A stretch of 64,000 nucleotides of DNA. It comes from Hyphomicrobiales bacterium. GTDB taxonomy: Bacteria > Pseudomonadota > Alphaproteobacteria > Rhizobiales > Rhizobiaceae. The translations under genes and the position numbers were made by a program. The stretch is taken from the NCBI GenBank assembly GCA_900466475.1, contig UBMI01000010.1, positions 248,001-312,000 on the forward strand, given 5' to 3'. Positions within the stretch are counted from its first letter, which is position 1; each line of letters begins with the position of its first letter. Below the pieces are notes generated by a model. That model ran no database searches. It was not told where the DNA came from and was given only the letters and a program-made list of their open reading frames with translations. Positions 54,426-63,349 of the stretch are shown here, one piece after another.

Positions 54426-55163
54426 ATGGTCAAGTTTCTACTCTCTGTTTCCATCCTGTTCCTCTCGCTGTCGTCTGTCGGCTCCGTATCCGCCGAAGAA
54501 AGCGGGCGAACGCGCTTCATTCTCGCCGCAAGCTGGCAACCGGCATTCTGCCAGACCAATCAGAAGAAGGCCGAATGCGCCACGCAGAGCGGCGAGCGCT
54601 ATGACGCCACCAATTTTTCTCTCCACGGTCTGTGGCCGATGCGCCAGGATTATTGCGGCGTGCCCGCCGAGCAGAAGGCCGCCGACAAGGACGGCCAGTG
54701 GACGGACCTGCCGGCCGTAGACCTTACGGCCGAGACGAAGACCGCTCTCGACAAGGCAATGCCCGGCACGCAATCAGGGCTCGAGCGGCATGAATGGATC
54801 AAGCACGGCACATGCACCAAGATGAGTGCCGATGATTATTTTGCCACTGCTATCCACCTGATGGGCGATCTCAATGCTTCGGCCGTGCGCGATCTCTTTG
54901 CGGCCAATGTCGGCAAGACGCTGAAATCCGACGCGATCAAGGCGGCTTTCGACAAGAGCTTTGGGGCCGGTGCCAGCGACCGCGTGAAGATGAGCTGCCG
55001 GCGCGTCGGCAACAAGCGTGTGATCAGCGAGCTGACGATCGGACTTTCTCAGGATGCCGTTTCGGCCCAAGCGAAGGAGAAGGGTCTCGGTGGGCTGATC
55101 CAGGGGGCAGGGCAGACGTCCTTCGGCTGTGACGAAGGCCTTGTGGATGCAGCCGGCTTCTGA
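54426..55163 (+). CDS. Secreted ribonuclease T2-family protein
   Basis: A 245-residue exported ribonuclease with a signal peptide (cleavage after VSA). Both catalytic segments are intact: CAS I FSLHGLWP with H67, and CAS II HEWIKHGTC with H122, E123, K126 and H127. Disulphide-forming cysteines are present in FCQTN, ECATQ, DYCG and KHGTC. It would cut single-stranded RNA in the periplasm or outside the cell. The ATG at 54426 has only a GGGG-type ribosome site; no in-frame start further up gives a better signal peptide. It is divergent from the hydrolase operon. Confidence 0.87.
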   Translation: MVKFLLSVSILFLSLSSVGSVSAEESGRTRFILAASWQPAFCQTNQKKAECATQSGERYDATNFSLHGLWPMRQDYCGVPAEQKAADKDGQWTDLPAVDLTAETKTALDKAMPGTQSGLERHEWIKHGTCTKMSADDYFATAIHLMGDLNASAVRDLFAANVGKTLKSDAIKAAFDKSFGAGASDRVKMSCRRVGNKRVISELTIGLSQDAVSAQAKEKGLGGLIQGAGQTSFGCDEGLVDAAGF

Positions 55164-55271
55164 CGGAAACATGCCGAAATCCTGACGAAACAGGGTTTCG
55201 GCGTTGCCCGCGGGCGTGGTTTCGCCTACATAGCGGCCACGATTTCAAGTTTCCGCCCGGAGCATCCCAGC

Positions 55272-56921
55272 ATGGCACGTCAGTTCATCTATCATATGTC
55301 CGGCCTCAACAAGGCCTATGGCAATAAGAAGATCCTCGAGAACATCCATCTTTCCTTCTATCCCGATGCAAAGATCGGTATTCTCGGCCCGAACGGCGCC
55401 GGTAAGTCCACTGTGCTGCGCATCATTGCAGGCCAGGACAAGGAATATACTGGCGAAGCCTGGCTCGCCGAAGGTGCGACGGTCGGCTACCTGGAGCAGG
55501 AGCCGAAGCTCGATCCGAACAAGACGGTGTTCGAAAACGTCATGGAAGGCGTTGCTTCCAAGACGGCGATCGTCGATCGCTACAACGAACTGATGATGAA
55601 CTATTCCGACGAGACGGCGGAAGAGGGCGCCAAGCTCCAGGACATCATCGACAGCCAGAACCTCTGGGATCTGGAAAGCCAGGTCGAGATGGCGATGGAA
55701 GCGCTGCGCTGCCCGCCGCGCGACGCCGAAGTCACCAGCCTGTCGGGTGGTGAACGCCGTCGTATCGCGCTCTGCCGCCTTCTGCTCTCGCAGCCGGACC
55801 TGCTGCTGCTCGACGAACCGACCAACCATCTGGACGCCGAAACCATCGCCTGGCTCGAAAAGCACCTGCGCGACTATCCGGGCGCCGTGATGATGATCAC
55901 CCACGATCGCTACTTCCTGGACAACGTCACCGGCTGGATCCTCGAACTCGATCGCGGCCGCGGCATCCCGTACGAAGGCAACTACTCGGCTTATCTGCAG
56001 GCGAAGGCCAAGCGCATGCTGCAGGAAAACCGCGAAGAAGCCGGCCGCCAGAAGGCAATCAGCCGCGAACAGGAATGGATTGCTTCCAGCCCGAAGGCCC
56101 GTCAGGCCAAGTCGAAGGCGCGTATCAAGTCCTACGAGCAGCTGGTTGAGGCCGCCGAGAAGCAGCGTCCGGGCGACGCGCAGATCATCATCCCGGTCAG
56201 CGAACGCCTCGGCCAGGTGGTCATCGAGATGGAAGGCATCACCAAGGGCTTCGAAGGCCGCACGCTGATCAACGATCTGTCGATCAAGCTGCCGCCGGGC
56301 GGCATCGTCGGTATCATCGGTCCGAACGGCGCCGGCAAGACGACGCTGTTCAAGATGATCACCGGTCAGGAAAAGCCGGATGCCGGTTCGGTCCGCATCG
56401 GCGAGACCGTACATCTCGGTTATGTCGACCAGAGCCGCGACGCGCTCGACGGCAACAAGACCGTCTGGGAGGAAATCTCCGGCGGCGCCGAAATCATCAA
56501 GCTCGGCAAGTTCGACATGAATTCGCGTGCCTATTGCGGCGCCTTCAACTTCAAGGGCGGCGATCAGCAGCAGAAGGTCGGCAATCTCTCGGGTGGTCAG
56601 CGTAACCGCGTTCACCTTGCCAAGATGCTGAAGGCCGGCGGCAACGTGCTGCTGCTCGACGAACCGACCAACGACCTTGATACAGAAACGCTCGGTGCCT
56701 TGGAAAGCGCGCTGGAAGCATTTGCCGGTTGCGCCATCATCATCAGCCACGATCGCATGTTCCTCGACCGTCTGGCGACACACATCCTCGCCTTCGAAGG
56801 TGAAGGCCATGTCGAATGGTTCGAAGGCAACTTCGAGGACTACGAGCAGGACAAGGTTCGCCGCCTCGGCCCTGATGCCTTGAACCCGGGCAGCCAGGCT
56901 CACAAGCGCCTGACGCGCTGA
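55272..56921 (+). CDS. ettA: Energy-dependent translational throttle protein EttA (ABC-F)
   Basis: A 549-residue duplicated ABC ATPase without membrane segments. First half: GPNGAGKST near residue 40, LSGGERRR, LLLLDEPTNHLD. Second half: GPNGAGKTT near 350, LSGGQRNR, LLLLDEPTNDLD. The linker between (residues ~240-300) has the EttA-type arginine-rich arm (ISREQEWIASSPKARQAKSKARI). ABC-F proteins of this type bind the ribosomal E site and sense ATP/ADP. A terminator follows at 56943. Confidence 0.92.
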   Translation: MARQFIYHMSGLNKAYGNKKILENIHLSFYPDAKIGILGPNGAGKSTVLRIIAGQDKEYTGEAWLAEGATVGYLEQEPKLDPNKTVFENVMEGVASKTAIVDRYNELMMNYSDETAEEGAKLQDIIDSQNLWDLESQVEMAMEALRCPPRDAEVTSLSGGERRRIALCRLLLSQPDLLLLDEPTNHLDAETIAWLEKHLRDYPGAVMMITHDRYFLDNVTGWILELDRGRGIPYEGNYSAYLQAKAKRMLQENREEAGRQKAISREQEWIASSPKARQAKSKARIKSYEQLVEAAEKQRPGDAQIIIPVSERLGQVVIEMEGITKGFEGRTLINDLSIKLPPGGIVGIIGPNGAGKTTLFKMITGQEKPDAGSVRIGETVHLGYVDQSRDALDGNKTVWEEISGGAEIIKLGKFDMNSRAYCGAFNFKGGDQQQKVGNLSGGQRNRVHLAKMLKAGGNVLLLDEPTNDLDTETLGALESALEAFAGCAIIISHDRMFLDRLATHILAFEGEGHVEWFEGNFEDYEQDKVRRLGPDALNPGSQAHKRLTR

Positions 56922-56942
56922 TCCGTTCTTCAGCCCTTTCGA

Positions 56943-56969
56943 AAGCCCCGGCTGTTCCGGGGCTTTTTT
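56943..56969 (+). terminator. Terminator after ettA
   Basis: AAGCCCCGG-CTGTT-CCGGGGCTT, a perfect 9-bp stem, then TTTTTT. Confidence 0.9.
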
Positions 56970-57059
56970 GATGCCTCGCGATCTTCCCTTCTGTTGGCGC
57001 GATCAGCACAGGCAAGTTCGCAATTCGGTGAAATGCCGCTTGCCTCAGCTACCCAAATC

Positions 57060-57079
57060 ACATAAAGATATCTTTATAT
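57060..57079. promoter_or_regulatory. SahR-like operator upstream of sahR-metF
   Basis: Core palindrome ATAAAGATATCTTTAT (57062-57077) with near-symmetric flanks, ending 17 bp before the start of the ArsR-type regulator gene. The identical core stands before metH (18925-18940). Confidence 0.78.
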
Positions 57080-57095
57080 CTTAATTGGGTAGAGT

Positions 57096-58121
57096 ATGAG
57101 CGAACCCCTGAGGCTTGGACTGGATGCGCTGGTGGACGTCTTGAAGGCGGCCGGCGAACCGACGCGCCTGCGGCTGCTGGCCCTGCTGGCGGCAGGTGAT
57201 CTCACCGTTACCGATCTTACGGAAATCCTGGGCCAATCCCAACCCCGCATCTCGCGGCACCTGAAGCTGCTCGGCGAGGCAGAGCTCATCGATCGCTATC
57301 AGGAGGGCGCCTGGGCCTATTTCCGGCTGGCGCATGAGGGCAAGGCCGCCGCGCTGGTGCGTAACCTCCTGAAGCATGTCTCCGAAAACGATCCGGTCGT
57401 ACAGCGGGACGGCGAGCGTCTTGCCTCCGTCAAACGCCACCGCGCCGAGCGTGCGCAGGCCTATTTCAGCCGTAACGCTGCCGAATGGGACGAGCTTCGC
57501 CGCCTGCATGCGGCTGATGAAGAGGTGGATGCCGCCGTCATCAAGCTGCTCGGCAGCAATCCGATCGATTCCCTGCTCGATCTCGGCACCGGCACCGGCC
57601 GCATGCTGGAGCTTCTCTCCGGCCGCTACCGCCGGGCAATTGGCGTCGATGCCAGCCGCGACATGCTGAGTGTGGCACGCGCCAATCTCGACAAGTCCCG
57701 CATCACCACGGCTTCGGTACGCCACGCCGATATCCTCAATCTGCCTTTCGAGGGGCAGGACTTCGATCTGGTGACGATCCACCAGGTGCTGCATTTTTTC
57801 GACCAGCCCGAGATCGCGATCACCGAAGCTGCGCGCATGCTGCGGCCGGGCGGTCGCCTTGTCATCATCGATCTGGCGCCGCACGGCCTTGAATATCTTC
57901 GCGATGAGCATGCCCATGTCCGTCTCGGCTTCTCGCATCAGGCCATGTCGGAATGGGTGCGCAAGGCGGGGCTGGATGTCGAGCAGGTCGTCGATCTTCA
58001 TCCGGGTCAGCAGGGCGAGAAGGGCCTCACGGTCACGATCTGGCTCGCGCGCGACCCGAGGCGCCTGATGGCCTCGCTGGAGAGCGAAGGCGCCATACCT
58101 ACATTTGCCGGGAGAGAATAA
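57096..58121 (+). CDS. sahR: ArsR-type regulator fused to a SAM-methyltransferase domain (SahR-like)
   Basis: A 341-residue two-domain protein. Residues ~10-95 are an ArsR winged helix (LKAAGEPTRLRLLALLAAGDLTVTDLTEILGQSQPRISRHLKLL), without the cysteine/histidine metal sites of SmtB/ArsR. Residues ~150-330 are a class I methyltransferase-like domain (LLDLGTGTGRMLELL, DLVTIHQVLHFF). Regulators of this build (SahR) are known in Proteobacteria to sense S-adenosylhomocysteine and repress methionine-cycle genes. The shared palindrome at its own promoter and at metH, and metF starting right after its stop, support that role. Confidence 0.85.
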   Translation: MSEPLRLGLDALVDVLKAAGEPTRLRLLALLAAGDLTVTDLTEILGQSQPRISRHLKLLGEAELIDRYQEGAWAYFRLAHEGKAAALVRNLLKHVSENDPVVQRDGERLASVKRHRAERAQAYFSRNAAEWDELRRLHAADEEVDAAVIKLLGSNPIDSLLDLGTGTGRMLELLSGRYRRAIGVDASRDMLSVARANLDKSRITTASVRHADILNLPFEGQDFDLVTIHQVLHFFDQPEIAITEAARMLRPGGRLVIIDLAPHGLEYLRDEHAHVRLGFSHQAMSEWVRKAGLDVEQVVDLHPGQQGEKGLTVTIWLARDPRRLMASLESEGAIPTFAGRE

Positions 58122-59024
58122 ATGACCCAGAACAACGACGCTCGCCGCCGCGATATCGCGATCTCCTTCGAGTTCTTCCCGCCGAAGTCCGAGGAGATGG
58201 AGGGCCAGCTCTGGAACACGGTCCGCGAGCTGCAGGACTGGAACCCGGAATTCGTATCCGTGACCTATGGTGCCGGCGGCACCACCAAGGCGCCGACGCT
58301 TTCCACGGTCACGCGCTTCCTGACCGACACACCGCTTGCAACGGCCTCGCACCTGACCTGCGTCAGCGCCACCAAGGAAGAGACGCATCAGGTGGTCGAC
58401 AGCTTCCGCAAGGCAGGCGTTACGCACTTCGTGGCACTGCGCGGTGATGCGCCTGGCGGCGTTGGTGCGCCGTACCAGCCGCATCCGGGTGGTTACGCCA
58501 ACGCAGCCGAACTGGTGGCCGGCCTCAAGCAGATCGGCGATTTCGAGATCTCCGTCTCGGCCTATCCGGAAAAGCATCCTGAAAGCCGCGACCAGGCGGC
58601 CGATATCGAGATGCTGAAGCGGAAGGCCGACAATGGCGCCGATCGCGCTCTGACGCAGTTCTTCTTCGACAATGACAATTTCGAGCGCTACCTTGAAAAG
58701 GTGCGTGCGGCCGGCGTCAAGATCCCTGTCGTACCTGGTATCATGCCGATCCAGAACCTGACGCAGCTGAAGCGCTTTGCCGGCGCCTGCGGCACGATCA
58801 TTCCGGCCTTCCTCGACGAGCGCTTTGACGGATATGAGGAGAAGCCGGAGGAGCGGGCCAAGGTTGCCGCCGATGTCGCAGCCGAACAGATCGAAGATCT
58901 CATGCGTCGCGGTCTGCACGAATTCCATCTTTATACGATGAACCGCGCTCCGCTGGTCTCTGCCGTTCTCGACAATCTCGGCCTCTCGCGCCAGACGGCC
59001 AGAAGCGCCGGCGCGGCGGCCTGA
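58122..59024 (+). CDS. metF: 5,10-methylenetetrahydrofolate reductase
   Basis: A 300-residue FAD-dependent reductase (TIM barrel). Family markers are ISFEFFPPKSEEME with the catalytic Glu, FVSVTYGAGGTTK, HLTCVSATKEE, VALRGDAPG, the FFFDNDNFERYLEK strand-helix and HLYTMNRAPLVSAVL. It makes 5-methyl-THF, the methyl donor for MetH. The ATG follows the regulator stop directly, so the pair is an operon under the same operator as metH. GGGAGAG precedes it. Confidence 0.93.
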   Translation: MTQNNDARRRDIAISFEFFPPKSEEMEGQLWNTVRELQDWNPEFVSVTYGAGGTTKAPTLSTVTRFLTDTPLATASHLTCVSATKEETHQVVDSFRKAGVTHFVALRGDAPGGVGAPYQPHPGGYANAAELVAGLKQIGDFEISVSAYPEKHPESRDQAADIEMLKRKADNGADRALTQFFFDNDNFERYLEKVRAAGVKIPVVPGIMPIQNLTQLKRFAGACGTIIPAFLDERFDGYEEKPEERAKVAADVAAEQIEDLMRRGLHEFHLYTMNRAPLVSAVLDNLGLSRQTARSAGAAA

Positions 59025-59049
59025 TCCGACAGTCGCCCGTGGGCAAAGG

Positions 59050-59081
59050 AAAAGCGCATGCCGGGCGGGGCATGCGCTTTT
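59050..59081 (+). terminator. Terminator after metF
   Basis: AAAAGCGCATGCC-GGGCGG-GGCATGCGCTTTT: a 13-bp perfect stem ending in T residues, 26 bp after the metF stop. Confidence 0.88.
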
Positions 59082-59142
59082 CAATATCTGGGGCTGATTG
59101 TTTCAGGAGTTCGGTATTTCAGTCTTTACGCTTCGCACCCGC

Positions 59143-59220
59143 TCAAATGAAGAGCATGGATACGACGAATGCGAACGCTGCACTGACCAACAGGACATTC
59201 AAGGATTGCGTAAGTCCCAT
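59143..59220 (-). CDS. 25-residue predicted small membrane protein
   Basis: A 26-codon frame with an ideal GAGGAGG ribosome site 5 bases before its ATG. The product (begins MGLTQSLNVLLVSAAFAF) is almost wholly hydrophobic: a single membrane helix of about 20 residues ending in the stop at 59143. It matches the form of bacterial single-helix small proteins, which often regulate larger membrane complexes. I do not recognise a family. It sits between the metF terminator and the DMT gene. Confidence 0.6.
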   Translation of the reverse strand: MGLTQSLNVLLVSAAFAFVVSMLFI

Positions 59221-59449
59221 GTCTGCCTCCTCGCGTTAACCAGCTAATAATATGTCGGAAATGTGTTAGTTGGGAAGCGCTTCTTGTGCTGCACTGCCGA
59301 AGAGGGCAGTGGATAAGTCTAGAGACGATCCGGTAAGCTATTGAAATTTAATCGGAAAATCGCGCTCTTAAAATTTAACACTTTGTTACATACCGCGCAT
59401 CGGGATTCATGTTTTTGGCGGAAGAATGGCGCGCTGCAGCATAGTCCTT
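59221..59449. other. AT-rich non-coding region
   Basis: No gene is seen. The 59335-59400 part is AT-rich (AAATTTAACACTTTGTTACAT) and probably holds the promoter of the small membrane-protein gene, which reads leftwards, and the 3' end of the DMT gene. No clear terminator hairpin was found. Confidence 0.35.
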
Positions 59450-60355
59450 TCAGGCGAGGGCGCGTGAGCGGCTATAGATGCGCCCATCGAGTATGATTAG
59501 CCCGAGGCCGATCAGCGCCATGCCGGCGATCTCGGTTGTCTCCAGCCGTTCCCCAAGGAACAGGAAGCCGAGGAGGATCGCGCTCGGGGGTACGAGCAGT
59601 GTCACCAGCGACGTATTGGTCGCGCCCGCTACTGCCATGATGCGGAAATAGAGAATATAGCCCAGGGCGGTCGACAGGAGGGCGATTGCCAGGATCGCGG
59701 CGATCGCGTTGCCCGATGGGATGGCGAGCGTCCAGGGGTGATCCATGACGAGCGATAGCGGTAATGCAACCAGCGAGGAGGCCGTCATCTGCCCGGCGGC
59801 AATAACCGGCGGTGCGATACCTCGGAAGCGCTTGCCGTAGGTTGCAGCAAATCCGTAGGAGATTGCGGCGATCACCGGCAGAAGCAGTGCCCATACCGGC
59901 AGATCGCCACGAGCCGCGACACTGGGGCCGATCAGCACGGCCGTCCCGAGCAGGCCGGTTAGGCAGCCGATGATCTTGGCCGAAGAGAGCTTCTCATCCG
60001 ATGTCAGGTAATTGGCGATCAACACCGTCCAGATCGGCGTCGTGGCATTGAGAATGGAGGCGAGGCCGGCGCCGATGCGCGTCTGGCCGAAGAATATCAG
60101 CGCATGAGGCAGGGCGTTGTTGAGGATGCCGAGAATGAGGAATTCGCGCCAGCGGCTCCTCAAGAGCGGGTAGATGCCGAAACGGCCGGCGATATAGATA
60201 TGCAGCGCAAGCGCTGCAATCGAAAGGCGCAGGAAGACGAGCGTGAGCGGCGGCACCTCGATGACGGCAATGCGCGCGAAGAAGAAGGAGCCGCCCCAGA
60301 TGAGACCGAGCAGGGCAAGCAGGCCCCAGGTCAATGCGGTCATTCTCTGTTCCAT
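59450..60355 (-). CDS. DMT-superfamily (EamA) transporter
   Basis: About 301 residues with ten membrane segments in two EamA repeats (ALLGLIWGGSFFFARIAVIEVPPL; later PVWALLLPVIAAISYGFAATYGKRFRGI). It is a clear paralogue of the carrier at 30470-31360; the two share the GGSFF.AR.AV.E.PPL and KRF.GI patterns. Substrate is unknown. The start at 60355 has a GGGAGG ribosome site. Confidence 0.83.
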   Translation of the reverse strand: MEQRMTALTWGLLALLGLIWGGSFFFARIAVIEVPPLTLVFLRLSIAALALHIYIAGRFGIYPLLRSRWREFLILGILNNALPHALIFFGQTRIGAGLASILNATTPIWTVLIANYLTSDEKLSSAKIIGCLTGLLGTAVLIGPSVAARGDLPVWALLLPVIAAISYGFAATYGKRFRGIAPPVIAAGQMTASSLVALPLSLVMDHPWTLAIPSGNAIAAILAIALLSTALGYILYFRIMAVAGATNTSLVTLLVPPSAILLGFLFLGERLETTEIAGMALIGLGLIILDGRIYSRSRALA

Positions 60356-60449
60356 GCCGATGCCTCCCGTTGTTGGAGTACTGATATCCAATCGGCAGGA
60401 GACCGCCACCCGATTCATGCGGCCGGGTGGCGGGAGGTAGTCTCGTTAC

Positions 60450-61676
60450 TCAGAGCGCGTTGAGCAGGGTGGGGGTGGCCCAGCCGTCTGCCGGCATGCC
60501 TAGGCGCTGCTGTTCCTTCTGGATCGCGACACGGGTGCCGGAGCCGAGGATGCCGTCGATTTCGCCGACGTCATGGCCGAGCGAGTCGAGCTTGGTCTGC
60601 AGCTGTTTCATCTCTTCGTTGGACAGGCCCTGTTCCGGCGTACCCTTCTGATAGGTCGGGGCGCCGGAGAGGCGGGTCGCGAAATAGGCGGCCGACGTCG
60701 TGTAGATGAACGACTTGTTCCATTCCAGATAGATCTTGAAATTGGGATAGGCGATGAAGGCCGGCCCGAGGCGGCCCTGCGGCAGCACGAGATCGCCTTC
60801 GAGATTGGCAAAGGCAGTGTTGCCGTCGCGCGGCTTGACGCCGAGGCTGAACCATTCGCCTGCCGTCATCGTGCCGCCGAGGCCCGATTTTTCCCAGGGA
60901 AGATTATCCGGCACGGTGACTTCCTGCAGCCAGGGCTGGCCGCGCTCGAAACCAAGATGCTGGATGAACTTGGCAGCCGTCAGGATCGCGTCCGGGCTGC
61001 TCTGCTTGAGGCGAACATGGCCGTCGCCGTCGCCGTCCATGCCATAGGCGATGATATCGCGCGGGAGCATCTGCACCTGGCCGATTTCGCCGGCCCAGGC
61101 GCCGGTATTGGTCTGCGGGTCGAGGTCGCCGTGCTGCACCATCTCGATGAGGGAGATCAGCTGCGGGCGGAAGAGCTCCGGCCGGCGGCAGTCATGCGAG
61201 AGCGTCACCAGCGCGTTGCGGGTGTTAAAATCGCCCTGCACGGCGCCGAAATCGGTTTCCATCGCCCAGAAGGCGGTGATGATGCCGGCGGGAACGCCGA
61301 ATTCCTGCTCTGCGCGGGCAAAGACATCGGCGTATTGCTTCATCTTCTGGCGGCCGATGTCGAGGCGTGCCTGACTGACGGTGCGCTGCGAGAATTCCAG
61401 GAAGGTCTGGCGGAAGACGCCCTGGGCGCGGTCGCGGCTCAGAACCTTGGGGTCGATCTGAGCACCGGCGAGCGCCTGGTCTGCAGCTTCGGCGCTGGCG
61501 CCGGCTGCAATCGCGTCCTTCTTGACGCCCTCGAGGAAGGCAGAGAGATCGCCGCCGCAGGGTGCTGCAGGGGCCGAAGCTGCCGCATTCGGAGCCTGCT
61601 GGGCGGCAGCGCCCGTTGCAATGGCGCAGGCAAACAGAAGGGCAAGTGCAGAGCGGCCTTTAAGCGAGCGGTGCAT
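60450..61676 (-). CDS. Lytic murein transglycosylase (MltB/SLT_2 type)
   Basis: A 408-residue exported enzyme with a Sec signal peptide (cleavage near ATGAAAQ). The catalytic domain includes the Glu in IITAFWAMETDFGAVQGDFNT, then NALVTLSHDCRRPELFRPQL, WAGEIGQVQMLPRDIIAYG and MTAGEWFSLGVKPRDGN. A C-terminal PG_binding_1-type domain (LQTKLDSLGHDVGEIDGILGSGTRVAIQKEQQRLG) helps it hold peptidoglycan. It cleaves the glycan strand, leaving 1,6-anhydro-MurNAc. Start 61676 has GAGGATC upstream. Confidence 0.88.
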   Translation of the reverse strand: MHRSLKGRSALALLFACAIATGAAAQQAPNAAASAPAAPCGGDLSAFLEGVKKDAIAAGASAEAADQALAGAQIDPKVLSRDRAQGVFRQTFLEFSQRTVSQARLDIGRQKMKQYADVFARAEQEFGVPAGIITAFWAMETDFGAVQGDFNTRNALVTLSHDCRRPELFRPQLISLIEMVQHGDLDPQTNTGAWAGEIGQVQMLPRDIIAYGMDGDGDGHVRLKQSSPDAILTAAKFIQHLGFERGQPWLQEVTVPDNLPWEKSGLGGTMTAGEWFSLGVKPRDGNTAFANLEGDLVLPQGRLGPAFIAYPNFKIYLEWNKSFIYTTSAAYFATRLSGAPTYQKGTPEQGLSNEEMKQLQTKLDSLGHDVGEIDGILGSGTRVAIQKEQQRLGMPADGWATPTLLNAL

Positions 61677-61759
61677 GAAATGATCCTCGTAAAAACACAT
61701 GGAATTCCGTCGCTTTCCCAGAGGAATGTGACGGAAGCAAGAAAGATTAGGGTACGTTA

Positions 61760-62557
61760 CTAAGAATTTCTATCCTTGGAAACGTCAGCCACCCAGTTGT
61801 TCCAGTTTTTCGCAGAACCGGCGAAGACATTGATATCCGTCGGACCCCGGATGCCGGGGATGACGCCCGTCGACGTATATTGCCAGAAGGCCCAGCGGCG
61901 GTCGGCATAGGTCACGTCGGGATGTTTGGCGGTGGAGCGGACCCAGAAATGATAGTCCTGGAAATAGCCGGCGAGGTTCTCGCGGTGAAAATCGACGGAG
62001 GTATAGATGATCGGCCGCTTGCCGTAATAGGCTTCCAGGCGATTCATGAAGCGCTGCATTTCGGATCGCACCGTGGCCGGATCGGGGCGGAAGCGGCAGG
62101 TCTTCGATTCTGCATTCCACTCGACATCCAGCACCGGCGGCAGGCGCATCGATTCCTTCGGGACGTTACGGATGAACCAGTCGGCCTGGTCGTCGGCGGA
62201 GGAGCAGAAATAATAGAAGTGGTAGGGCGCATGCGGAATGCCTGAGGCCGCTGCCTCGCGCCAGTATTCGTCGAAGCGCGGGTCGATCCTGTCCTTGCCT
62301 TCGGTCGCCTTGATGAAGGCAAAGGCAACGCCTGATTTGCGCACCGTCTGCCAGTCGATATCGCCCTGCCATTTGGAGATGTCGATGCCGTGGACTGCGT
62401 TTTGCTGCGGGCGCTTGGGGCCGAAATCCTGCGGATCGGTATCCTTGAAGCGGGTCTTCGGCTTTATGGAAGCGGTCTCGAGATAATCGTAACCCGTGGA
62501 GCTGCAACCGGCGAGCAGCAGGGCAAGCGGCACGACGCAAAACAGAAGCCGACGCAT
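61760..62557 (-). CDS. GH25-family lysozyme-like lipoprotein
   Basis: A 265-residue protein with a lipobox (LLLAGC, acylated Cys near residue 18), then a GH25 lysozyme domain. Markers are HGIDISKWQGDIDW with the catalytic Asp, FIKATEG, DPRFDEYW, the LDVEWNAE segment with the catalytic Glu, and WAFWQYTSTGVIPGI near the end. It would hydrolyse peptidoglycan beta-1,4 bonds from the outer membrane. It is near, but not in an operon with, the lytic transglycosylase. The ATG at 62557 is chosen because it directly opens the signal peptide. Confidence 0.87.
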   Translation of the reverse strand: MRRLLFCVVPLALLLAGCSSTGYDYLETASIKPKTRFKDTDPQDFGPKRPQQNAVHGIDISKWQGDIDWQTVRKSGVAFAFIKATEGKDRIDPRFDEYWREAAASGIPHAPYHFYYFCSSADDQADWFIRNVPKESMRLPPVLDVEWNAESKTCRFRPDPATVRSEMQRFMNRLEAYYGKRPIIYTSVDFHRENLAGYFQDYHFWVRSTAKHPDVTYADRRWAFWQYTSTGVIPGIRGPTDINVFAGSAKNWNNWVADVSKDRNS

Positions 62558-62677
62558 GAATGTCCCGTCGTGATGATGGATCTGCCCCACAGCCTGACCT
62601 TCGAATACACGCGCCCAGCAGAGGGTATAACCCTCTTTTCTAATATCAACGTAAAAAATTGGTTATTTACAAGCGAA

Positions 62678-63349
62678 TTATGAGCGCTTGCTGATAATAG
62701 CGGCTCGCCACGCATAACCGCCGCCGATCCTGTCGAACGACAATGTCGCGCTGTTTTCAGCTGCTTGCGCTTCCAGAACCTCGCGCAGATTGGAGCGCGG
62801 TGTGACGTGGAACTTGGCGAGCCATGCCTGCAGCAGGCGGCGGAACCAGGCAGGCAGGCCTTCCTGCTGGCCAAAATCGACGATGTGCAACTGGCCGCCG
62901 GGATTGAGCGCGGCGATCGACGCATCCACCGCGCGTTCCCAATCCGGGATCATCGACAGCGCGTAGGAAATCAGAATGCGATCGAAACCGGCAGCGCCGA
63001 ATTCGCGCGGCGTATAGGCCGTGGCATCCGCGACCCGGAAATCCGGTATCGTCGCCTTGGTGGCGAACGTCTTGCGGGCGGAGATCAGCATTTCCTGGGA
63101 AATATCGAGACCGTAGAGCTTGGCCGTCGGAAAATGCTTGTGGGCGAGCGCCATGTTGCGACCGGTTCCGCAGCCGACTTCAAGCAGCGTGCCGCCCTGG
63201 GGAACGTCGAGGTTGCGGATCGTACGGTCGCGGCCGAGAAGATAGTATTTGCGGGTGAGATCGTAGAAATGGCGCTGGTAGCGATACATGCCGTCCATCA
63301 GGTCGGCATGTTCCTCGCTCTTGACGGTCATCTCGCTGACTTTGCTCAC
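62678..63349 (-). CDS. btaB: Betaine-lipid N-methyltransferase BtaB
   Basis: A 223-residue class I SAM methyltransferase (GGTLLEVGCGTGRNMALAHKHFP is the SAM-binding loop; then LYGLDISQEML and GFDRILISYALSMIPDW). Its ATG overlaps the stop of the DUF3419 gene upstream (ATGA). That order is the rhizobial btaA-btaB pair, in which BtaB adds three methyl groups to diacylglyceryl-homoserine, giving the phosphorus-free lipid DGTS. Identification leans on the partner gene. Confidence 0.85.
   Translation of the reverse strand: MSKVSEMTVKSEEHADLMDGMYRYQRHFYDLTRKYYLLGRDRTIRNLDVPQGGTLLEVGCGTGRNMALAHKHFPTAKLYGLDISQEMLISARKTFATKATIPDFRVADATAYTPREFGAAGFDRILISYALSMIPDWERAVDASIAALNPGGQLHIVDFGQQEGLPAWFRRLLQAWLAKFHVTPRSNLREVLEAQAAENSATLSFDRIGGGYAWRAAIISKRS

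Noticed and set aside
55245..56903. 552-codon minus-strand frame
   Set aside because: Antisense to ettA; its sequence is the usual complement of repeated ABC motifs.
57081..59084. 667-codon minus-strand frame
   Set aside because: It spans the regulator, metF and the terminator in antisense and has no domain.
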